Assembly: GCA_937863215.1 (NCBI GenBank)
Contig: CALMFQ010000605.1
Span: 1-7,020, forward strand
Direction: 5' to 3'
DNA from: an uncultured Pseudomonadota bacterium
Lineage (GTDB): Bacteria; Pseudomonadota; Gammaproteobacteria; Burkholderiales; SCOH01
Length of the DNA: 7,020 bases
The position numbers and the translations under genes are program-made. The notes below the pieces were generated by a model. The model had not been told where the DNA came from. It was given only the letters and a program-made list of their open reading frames with translations, and did not search any database. Shown in pieces: positions 1 through 5,126 of the stretch. Numbering within the stretch: the stretch's first letter is position 1; each line of letters opens with the position of its first letter.

Positions 1-2
1 GT

Positions 3-374
3 CATTGTTTTATTGGGTCCGCTCACTTTGCTCACTTCGCTCACTTTAAAACAGAGGGGGGGTACCCCTCTCCCGCCCCGGAAGGGGTTGAAGAAGACGT
101 TTCTGCGCTACCCAAAGACGCAACCGACTACCCGCTGCTGCCACAAGACCAGACCGGCAGAAGCCGGTTTTTGGCTGCGGTAACAAATCTGGTTAATCGA
201 ATGTCTGATGCATATGGCTGCGACCAGTGCCCCGGCAACGAGCGGGCCGAACTACATCAACAAGCGGACGAGAGCATCGAAGCGATCAAGTGCTTTGTGA
301 TGTTGGCGCGGCAGGCTGATCTGGCTATCGGCTCGCATCCCTGCTGGGTACGGTGGGGATTGTCGCCGGATTGA
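3..374 (+). CDS. Unrecognised protein, 3' part only, probably degraded
   Basis: One frame on the plus strand is open from the left edge to a TGA at 372-374, giving 123 visible residues; the 5' end lies outside the window. The first in-frame ATG is at 201, but the open frame and protein-like composition extend well before it, so I do not take 201 as the start. Visible features are a threefold AHF repeat (positions 21-47, a 9-bp tandem repeat), an acidic and proline-rich stretch (about 54-150), and a charged, probably helical segment with a CDQC pair (about 200-335). The last dozen residues (HPCWVRWGLSPD) look unlike the rest. An adjacent frame then encodes a Gly-rich hydrophobic end, SLLGTVGIVAGLTAGGV, stopping at 389-391. 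This suggests a frameshift between about 320 and 345. I do not recognise the family. A phage or island origin is a guess based on the position near a tRNA. It could also be a chance open frame in GC-rich DNA. Confidence 0.4.
   Translation, partial: HCFIGSAHFAHFAHFKTEGGYPSPAPEGVEEDVSALPKDATDYPLLPQDQTGRSRFLAAVTNLVNRMSDAYGCDQCPGNERAELHQQADESIEAIKCFVMLARQADLAIGSHPCWVRWGLSPD
21..47 (+). repeat. Three tandem copies of a 9-bp unit (GCTCACTTY)
   Basis: Three adjacent copies, GCTCACTTT, GCTCACTTC and GCTCACTTT, differ at a single base. In the open plus-strand frame each unit encodes Ala-His-Phe. The unit length keeps the frame, and the one difference is synonymous (TTT/TTC). This fits a short repeat tolerated inside a coding region. 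Confidence 0.85.
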
Positions 375-704
375 CGGCAGGGGGAGTCTAATCTCTGGCA
401 CCCCCGCCCAGTAGACCGGCCGGTTAGGCGCATTTTTTCGGGCAGCGGTTTCAGAAGGGGGGGAGGGTATCAGCCAAATGGCAACAGATCGCAACAACAG
501 CAGGCAGGATGACGTTTTTGAATCCCTGCCCGGCATCTGTGCAACCCGATTTCGATGTGAGCCAGCAAACATGACAAAAGCCCGGTTATCGGGCTTTTTG
601 CTTTTGTGCCGCCTGGCGAAGAAAAACGCCGTATCGGCAGACTGGAATCCAGGAATTTTGAACCATTCGTGGGCCGTTTAATGGGCCGCACGGCACAACA
701 AAAG
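375..704. other. Gene-poor stretch between the left-end frame and the tRNA region
   Basis: I find no convincing gene here. The short frames that exist pass straight through a terminator hairpin (576-599) or are antisense to one another, and none has a protein-like composition. A G-rich run sits at about 456-468. The only structured element is the hairpin annotated separately. No integrase, IS end or copy of the tRNA 3' end is visible. Confidence 0.5.
576..599. terminator. Probable bidirectional Rho-independent terminator
   Basis: A perfect 5-bp G+C stem, GCCCG (580-584) and CGGGC (590-594), closes a GTTAT loop. It has AAAA on the left (576-579) and TTTTT on the right (595-599), extendable by A-T pairs. 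It can act on the plus strand with a five-U tract and on the minus strand with a four-U tract. It would end plus-strand transcripts coming from the left-end frame and catch read-through from the tRNA side. Confidence 0.65.
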
Positions 705-729
705 AAAAAAGCCATTGAGTTCAATGGCT
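705..729 (-). terminator. Rho-independent terminator after tRNA-Ser
   Basis: Read on the minus strand, AGCCATT and AATGGCT form a 7-bp stem around the hexaloop GAACTC (positions 729-710), followed directly by a run of six T (plus-strand A at 705-710). It lies 13 bases beyond the CCA end of the tRNA, as expected for the end of a tRNA transcript. It would also stop transcripts running in from the recJ-thioesterase genes. Confidence 0.8.
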
Positions 730-739
730 TAGATCAGAT

Positions 740-832
<93 letters not shown>

Positions 833-845
833 GCAGAAGGACCGC

Positions 846-874
846 ATTATATGTGGGTCATTTCGGTTTGTAAA
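846..874 (-). promoter_or_regulatory. Sigma-70 promoter of tRNA-Ser
   Basis: On the minus strand TTTACA (874-869) is followed by a 17-bp spacer and a perfect TATAAT (851-846). The -35 differs from TTGACA at one position. A GC-rich stretch (GCGG) follows the -10, typical of stringently controlled stable-RNA promoters. Transcription should begin about 7 bases before the mature tRNA 5' end at 832. The promoter sits in the 58-bp gap after the thioesterase gene. Confidence 0.8.
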
Positions 875-890
875 ACCCAAAATGCAATTT

Positions 891-1334
891 TCATGCGATT
901 TCTGTCATTGCGTGCCGATACGCCTGTGCGAACTCGGCGGGCAGGCGGCGTGGGTGGCCTTGGGCCAAGTCCACGCAGACCCAGCGGGTGCGGCCGCGGA
1001 ATACTGTTTTGCCGTCCTGTTCGCGCACGAACTGGTAGGCACGGGTGATCGATAGCCGGTCGGCAGTGACGATCCAGGTTGCCAGCAGTAACCGGTCGCC
1101 AGCCACGGTCGGTGCCAGATAATCCAGCTCGTGGCGGCGTGCGACCATGCCGTGGCCGAGGCGGACGTAATCTTCCCAGTGCAGGCCGAGTCGATGCGAA
1201 TGATCCCACGCCACCTGTTCCACCCAGGCGAGGTAGATCACGTTGTTGGTATGGCGCATCAGGTCCAGATGGGTCTCGTCTACCGTTTGCCGCTGGATGT
1301 GCGGTGCGGGGTAATCCCAGTCGATAGCGTTCAT
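891..1334 (-). CDS. Acyl-CoA thioesterase, 4HBT/hotdog fold (YbgC/FadM-like)
   Basis: A 147-residue single-domain hotdog-fold thioesterase that would hydrolyse an acyl-CoA thioester in the cytoplasm; its substrate cannot be told from the sequence. The family signature is at residues 24-39: D24, H28, T-N-N (29-31), Y34 and E39, equivalent to the usual D-x-x-G-H-x-N-N-x-x-Y-x-x-x-x-E, with Arg instead of Gly before His28. The central sheet follows with the ELDYLAPTVAGD segment. I chose the ATG at 1334 because it overlaps the recJ stop codon as ATGA, with GGA about 8-10 bases upstream; an in-frame ATG at 1346 would add four residues. The overlap points to translational coupling with recJ. Length is normal for the family. 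Assignment to fold and general activity is firm, but the exact subfamily is uncertain. Confidence 0.88.
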   Translation of the reverse strand: MNAIDWDYPAPHIQRQTVDETHLDLMRHTNNVIYLAWVEQVAWDHSHRLGLHWEDYVRLGHGMVARRHELDYLAPTVAGDRLLLATWIVTADRLSITRAYQFVREQDGKTVFRGRTRWVCVDLAQGHPRRLPAEFAQAYRHAMTEIA

Positions 1335-3019
1335 GCTTCGGTCCAATGCTCGACGATCAATTGCAGGCTACGTTTGCCCTGGTATTCGTTGACGCTGGGG
1401 CGATACACCAGTTCTACCCGGTCCGGCAGCGGGTCGGCTTGCTGGAACAGGATGGCATCGAGCGGCTGGCCGGCTTGCTGCAATTTCAGTTTCAGGTGTT
1501 TTTCGCCGACTACGCGCTGGCCGGTCACGCGGAACTTGCCGCGGAACGCCGGCTGCGGAAAGCCTTGCCCCCATACTTGCTGTTCCAGTTCCAGCGCGGT
1601 CTGCAGCTGCAATTCGGTTGTAGCCAGTTCGCCGTCGGTGGCGATTTCACGCTCCAGCGCGCTACTGTCGAGCCATTCGCGACAAACGGCCTCGAATGCA
1701 TGACGGAATGTTGCCAGATCGGCATCGCGGATAGTCAAGCCGGCAGCAGCGGCGTGGCCGCCGAATTTGAGAATCAAGTCCGGGTGGCGTTTGGACACCA
1801 GATCCAGCGCGTCGCGCAGATGCAATGCGCCGATCGAGCGACCGGAGCCTTTCAGTTCGCCTGCGTTGCCGGGCGCGAAAACGATTGCCGGGCGGTGATG
1901 GCGGTCCTTGATGCGCGAGGCGAGAATGCCGATCACGCCCTGGTGCCAGTCGTCGCGATACAGGCTGAGACTGTAGCTGTCGGTGACGTCGATCCGATCC
2001 AGCTGCGCCAGCGCTTCTTCCTGCATGCCGGATTCGATGCCGCGCCGTTCGCGGTTGAGTCGGTCCAGTTCGGCGGCGGCTTCCAGCGCCAGTTCCGGGT
2101 TGTCCTGCAGCAGACAGCCGATGCCGAGCCCCATGTCGTCGAGGCGGCCGGCGGCGTTGAGACGCGGGCCGAGGGCAAAGCCGAGGTCGAAACACACGGC
2201 GCGGGTTTCGCTGCGGCCGGCCACCTGGAACAGCGCTTTGACGCCGGCATGGGCACGGCCGGCGCGCATGCGTGCCAGACCCTGTTCGACCAGAATGCGG
2301 TTGTTGGCGTCGAGCTTGACCACGTCGGCCACGGTGCCGAGCGCGACCAGATCGAGCAGCTCGCCGAGGTTCGGGCCACTACCGTCGCCGAAACGGCCAC
2401 GCTGGCGTAGCTCGGCGCGCAGCGCCAGCATGACGTAGAAAATCACCCCGACGCCGGCCAGATGTTTACTCGGGAATTCGCAGCCGGGCTGGTTCGGGTT
2501 GACGATCAGCGTATCCGGCAGACTGTCGCCGGGCAGATGGTGATCGGTGATCAGTACTTCGATGCCACGCCGCTGTGCTTCGGCTACGCCGGCAAGGCTG
2601 GCGATGCCGTTGTCGACGGTGATCAGCAGCTGTGGTTGCAGTTGCGCCGCCAGTTCGACGATTTCCGGCGTCAGGCCGTAGCCGTATTCGAAACGGTTCG
2701 GCACGATGAAATCGACCACGGCGCCGAATGCCCGCAGTGCGCGCATGCCGACCGCGCAGGCAGTGGCGCCGTCGGAGTCGTAATCGGCGACGATCAGCAG
2801 TTTTTCCTGCCGTTCGATCGCATCGGCCAGCCGGCAGGCGGCAGCCGTGATGTTTTTCAGGCTGTGATAGGGCAACAGCCGCTTCAGGCTGGCGTCCAGC
2901 TCGCTGGCATCGGCAACGCCGCGTGCAGCGTAAATGCGTGCCATCAGCGGGCTGAGGCCGCTGGCACCGAGCCGGGAGGCGGTTTCCGGGTTATAGCTGC
3001 GGGTGACGATACGCGACAT
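1331..3019 (-). CDS. recJ: Single-stranded-DNA-specific 5'-3' exonuclease RecJ
   Basis: RecJ degrades single-stranded DNA 5' to 3' in RecF-pathway recombination, mismatch repair and base-excision repair. The 562 residues match the usual length. The DHH phosphoesterase core carries the metal-binding motifs in order: DYDSDG (79-84), VDNG (135-138) and TDHH (158-161), then the conserved NPNQPGC and LAGVGV segments. The DHHA1 domain follows with GGHAAAAGLT starting at G420, and a C-terminal OB-fold region (about 450-562) completes the enzyme. DYDSDG has Ser where Ala is more common, while all the metal-binding aspartates are present. The start at 3019 lies 9 bases after the upstream stop codon; no strong Shine-Dalgarno sequence is visible, so translation probably depends on coupling with the gene before it. 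The 3' end overlaps the thioesterase start by 4 bases. Confidence 0.97.
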   Translation of the reverse strand: MSRIVTRSYNPETASRLGASGLSPLMARIYAARGVADASELDASLKRLLPYHSLKNITAAACRLADAIERQEKLLIVADYDSDGATACAVGMRALRAFGAVVDFIVPNRFEYGYGLTPEIVELAAQLQPQLLITVDNGIASLAGVAEAQRRGIEVLITDHHLPGDSLPDTLIVNPNQPGCEFPSKHLAGVGVIFYVMLALRAELRQRGRFGDGSGPNLGELLDLVALGTVADVVKLDANNRILVEQGLARMRAGRAHAGVKALFQVAGRSETRAVCFDLGFALGPRLNAAGRLDDMGLGIGCLLQDNPELALEAAAELDRLNRERRGIESGMQEEALAQLDRIDVTDSYSLSLYRDDWHQGVIGILASRIKDRHHRPAIVFAPGNAGELKGSGRSIGALHLRDALDLVSKRHPDLILKFGGHAAAAGLTIRDADLATFRHAFEAVCREWLDSSALEREIATDGELATTELQLQTALELEQQVWGQGFPQPAFRGKFRVTGQRVVGEKHLKLKLQQAGQPLDAILFQQADPLPDRVELVYRPSVNEYQGKRSLQLIVEHWTEA

Positions 3020-3028
3020 CGGTTGGGT

Positions 3029-4051
3029 TTATTTCGTTTGGTTCAAAGAGTGGGCGAGGGCAGACAGCGGCAGCGGGCGGCGCCAGAATTGCCAGCGTGC
3101 GCTGCCGCCGATACTGGCGCGGATGGCTCCGGGGGCGATCAGCTCCAGTTCGCCGATCCGGCCTTGCTGCAGCGCCTGGCGCAAGGGGCCGAACCATTCG
3201 CGGTCGAGCTGCTTCAGCGATTCGCGCCATTGGTAGGCGTCGCCGTACAGTGCCGGTGTCTGCAGCTGATCGAGCAGCAGCAAGGCTTTATCGCCTGTGA
3301 GCTGCTGCAGCCAGGCGTCGGCCCGCTGCGGCAGCGGCTGGCATGCCGTACCGGCATGGCGGGCCAGGGCGCGCAGCAGCAATTGATCGCCGCAGGTCTG
3401 AGCCCACGGCCAGTCGCCGGCTGGCGGCAATTCGCCGCCGCCCCAGAACCAGACGCTGTTGATCGGCGGTTGCCCGCGTTGCTCGCGCGCATCGTTGGCC
3501 GGGTGGGTGTACAGCAGCATCTGGATTTCGTTCAGCCAGCCGTGCCAGTGCAGCGCATCCGGCCCTTGCGGTAGATGTCGATGGATATCGTTGCCGGCCA
3601 CCTGCGCCAGCGGCACATGTTCGACTGCCGCCGCCTGACGCAGAGCGACATACCAGCGTTGTGGCTGTGGAGCGTAAAAGGTCAGGCCGTCGTCGGCGAA
3701 ATGGCGGTTGAGCGTGGCGATCAGCGGGTCGGCGTCATCCTGTTCGATGCCGATGGCGTCGCCCGGTACCAGCAGCAGCTGCTCCATATTCACCTGCAGA
3801 TGCACCGGATCGGCGCGCAACAGCACGCCGTCCACCTGCAGGCCATCGATTGCGGCAGTCAGCGCAGCAACCGGCAGCGCCGCCGGCAGGCCCAGCTGGC
3901 GTTGCAGCCAGCCCTCCAGCGTCAGCGGCTCCGGCGTGCGTCGGGCGCGGCCGAGCAGCCATTGCAGATTCGGCAACGGCAGGTCATGGTAGATGTCGGG
4001 AAGGTCGGAGTCAGGCCAGATCAGTGCCGGCAGCAGGGCTGTACATTGCAT
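3029..4051 (-). CDS. RpfE-type conserved protein (phosphoglycerate-mutase-like family)
   Basis: A 340-residue soluble protein with no signal peptide or membrane segment. It carries signatures I associate with the RpfE-type family, often annotated as a regulatory protein or as a cofactor-independent phosphoglycerate-mutase-like protein: ADPVHL (80-85), GNDIHRHLPQGPDAL (153-167), an LNEIQMLL segment (173-180), and NSVWFWGGG (198-206). The family resembles alkaline-phosphatase-superfamily enzymes, but its biochemical role is not established; in Xanthomonas rpfE lies in the rpf virulence-regulation cluster near recJ. Here it directly precedes recJ, with 9 bp between stop and start, so the two are probably co-transcribed. 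The start at 4051 is the only reasonable ATG; its Shine-Dalgarno is weak. The PEP-CTERM gene ends 45 bp upstream with no clear terminator between, so read-through is possible. Confidence 0.8.
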   Translation of the reverse strand: MQCTALLPALIWPDSDLPDIYHDLPLPNLQWLLGRARRTPEPLTLEGWLQRQLGLPAALPVAALTAAIDGLQVDGVLLRADPVHLQVNMEQLLLVPGDAIGIEQDDADPLIATLNRHFADDGLTFYAPQPQRWYVALRQAAAVEHVPLAQVAGNDIHRHLPQGPDALHWHGWLNEIQMLLYTHPANDAREQRGQPPINSVWFWGGGELPPAGDWPWAQTCGDQLLLRALARHAGTACQPLPQRADAWLQQLTGDKALLLLDQLQTPALYGDAYQWRESLKQLDREWFGPLRQALQQGRIGELELIAPGAIRASIGGSARWQFWRRPLPLSALAHSLNQTK

Positions 4052-4096
4052 CCGGCAATGGTACCGCCCGCTGCCCGGTGCGGCAAATGTGCGCTG

Positions 4097-4897
4097 TCAG
4101 CGTACCTGGCGCCGACGCTGCAGCATTGCCAGCATGCCAACGCCCAGCAGCGCCAGCAGCGAAGGCTCGGGAACACCTGCCGCCGCCGGTACCTGCACGT
4201 CGAAATCGATGCGCGATTCGAGCAGGGTGGCGTCCTGACCATTGGCGAAGCTGATGTTGAAGTCGAGCAGGCCGTCGGTATTCAGGTCGGCCAGCGCCTG
4301 GGCGCCGATCGGATTGAAATTGATGACGAACTCGCCCAGCTTGCCGTAATAGTCGGTGGTGTCCTGGGTGAAATAGGCTTCCGCCAGCGCGCAGTAGCTG
4401 TTGCCCGACCAGTCGAACACCGGCTGCAGGCAGTTGGTCTTGTCCTGCTTGCGCGTGGTCTGCGAATAGATTTTCTGATTATTGGGCCGCGTGGCGGTAC
4501 CGGCGATCGCGGTTTCGCCGGTGATGTGCGCAGTGGCGGTTTCCGCGCTCAGGTCGGTGACGCTTCTGCCTTTGGTCTGCAGCATTTCCACATAATGGGT
4601 GGGGTAGCTGATGTTGCCGTACTGGGTCGGCTGATCGTATTCGACGCCGGTGCGGTTGTACGATGTGCTCGACCACGGTACGGTTGCGGCGATTTCGATG
4701 TCGTCGATGAAGCGCAGCAGGATCGATGCCTGGGTGACCTTGCCGCTGGCGCCGAGCAACGGGCGTACGTCGAAGCTGCCGTTATAGCTGCCATTGATGA
4801 AAACCGGGGTGGTGTTGCTGATGCTGTGGGTTGCTGCCTGGGCTGCATGCGCAAAAAAGCCCGCAGCCGCCATGAAACCGATGGCGAGCCGATGCAT
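4097..4897 (-). CDS. Exported PEP-CTERM sorting-domain protein
   Basis: A 266-residue precursor with both signals of exosortase substrates. The N-terminus is a Sec signal peptide (about residues 1-21, hydrophobic core AIGFMAAAGFFAHA, likely cleavage after AQA). The C-terminus is a PEP-CTERM tripartite signal: VPEP (242-245), a hydrophobic segment (246-259), and an RRR cluster (261-263). Such proteins are cleaved and anchored or released at the surface by an exosortase, usually in exopolysaccharide-producing cells; no exosortase gene is in this window. The mature part is rich in Thr, Ser, Asn and Asp and has just two cysteines (C156, C169), a likely disulfide. DLNTDGLLD (204-212) fits the DxDxDGxxD calcium-loop pattern. 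The start is well supported: GAGGAGAGGA lies just upstream (4901-4910). A candidate sigma-54 promoter precedes it. I do not recognise a specific mature domain. Confidence 0.88.
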   Translation of the reverse strand: MHRLAIGFMAAAGFFAHAAQAATHSISNTTPVFINGSYNGSFDVRPLLGASGKVTQASILLRFIDDIEIAATVPWSSTSYNRTGVEYDQPTQYGNISYPTHYVEMLQTKGRSVTDLSAETATAHITGETAIAGTATRPNNQKIYSQTTRKQDKTNCLQPVFDWSGNSYCALAEAYFTQDTTDYYGKLGEFVINFNPIGAQALADLNTDGLLDFNISFANGQDATLLESRIDFDVQVPAAAGVPEPSLLALLGVGMLAMLQRRRQVR

Positions 4898-4900
4898 GAT

Positions 4901-4910
4901 TCCTCTCCTC
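4901..4910 (-). promoter_or_regulatory. Strong ribosome binding site of the PEP-CTERM gene
   Basis: On the minus strand GAGGAGAGGA is followed by ATC and the ATG at 4897. The AGGAG core is a full Shine-Dalgarno match at workable spacing, clearly stronger than the sites before recJ and the RpfE-type gene. This fits a protein made independently and in quantity. Confidence 0.7.
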
Positions 4911-4980
4911 TGAGTTGCGTGTAGTGCGTTGAAAGCGCTGTTGCCTGCCTGGGCTTGGCGGATACGCCCGGCGGCATTTA

Positions 4981-4996
4981 TGCTTGTTATGTGCCG
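4981..4996 (-). promoter_or_regulatory. Candidate sigma-54 (-24/-12) promoter of the PEP-CTERM gene
   Basis: Reading the minus strand from 4996, CGGCACATAACAAGCA has GG and GC separated by exactly 10 bases. Against TGGCACG-N4-TTGCW it matches 8 of 12 defined positions, including the whole GGCAC block and the GC of the -12 element. Transcription would start near 4970, leaving a leader of about 70 nt before the ATG at 4897. No sigma-70 promoter with acceptable spacing was found between 4898 and 5046. Some betaproteobacterial PEP-CTERM genes are known to depend on RpoN and the PrsK/PrsR system, which raises the prior. The TT of the -12 box is absent, so this remains a candidate. Confidence 0.4.
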
Positions 4997-5026
4997 ACGT
5001 TTGCGCTTCCCGTGTGGGTCGGTCTG

Positions 5027-5046
5027 ATTAGAGTTGTGAGTCTAAT
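5027..5046. promoter_or_regulatory. 20-bp dyad upstream of the PEP-CTERM promoter
   Basis: ATTAGA (5027-5032) and TCTAAT (5041-5046) are perfect inverted repeats around an 8-bp centre. Overlapping them is a direct repeat, GTCTGATT (5022-5029) and GTCTAATT (5040-5047), 7 of 8 bases alike and 18 bp apart. The centre lies about 65 bp upstream of the predicted start site, a distance where enhancer-binding proteins can act. It is AT-rich amid GC-rich DNA. It might instead be a weak 3' hairpin of the PilZ-type transcript. Confidence 0.35.
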
Positions 5047-5075
5047 TTAAGCCCGCAAAGCATCCAAGTCAATAT

Positions 5076-5103
5076 CCGGCCAGACGAAATTATCGTCTGC
5101 CGG
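5076..5103 (-). terminator. Strong hairpin after the PilZ-type gene (terminator-like, no U tract)
   Basis: In the minus-strand transcript CCGG pairs with CCGG and AGACGA with TCGTCT, separated by a small 1x2 internal loop and capped by a 5-nt AT-rich loop. It begins about 23 nt after the stop codon. No T-run follows, so it is more likely a 3'-end stabilising or Rho-assisted structure than an intrinsic terminator. Confidence 0.45.
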
Positions 5104-5126
5104 CCGCGTGGACAAGTGATTGGCGG

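Noticed and set aside
53..71. Inverted repeat AGAGGGG...CCCCTCT with a GGTACC centre.
   Set aside because: There is no U tract and it falls within the left-end open frame. A G-run next to a C-run readily gives such pairing in GC-rich DNA.
153..172. Terminator-like hairpin on the plus strand: ACCGGC-AGAA-GCCGGT followed by TTTT.
   Set aside because: It fits an intrinsic terminator by shape, but it lies inside a plus-strand frame that stays open and protein-like on both sides. If that frame proves not to be coding, it should be reconsidered as a terminator.
478..681. 67-codon plus-strand frame with a purine-rich stretch upstream of its ATG.
   Set aside because: It reads straight through the terminator hairpin at 576-599, which produces its KARLSGFLL segment. 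The spacing to the purine-rich stretch is long and the composition is not protein-like.
650..690. Stretch resembling a decayed copy of the tRNA T-arm (GGAATTTTGAACC compared with GGATTCGAACC).
   Set aside because: The match is short and gapped and the neighbouring tRNA sequence does not extend it, so it is not acceptable as an att repeat.
1346..4924. Three long plus-strand frames (354, 370 and 449 codons).
   Set aside because: They lie antisense to recJ, the RpfE-type gene and the PEP-CTERM gene, all of which carry diagnostic motifs. Their Gln/Val/Gly/Ala-rich content is typical of antisense frames in GC-rich DNA.
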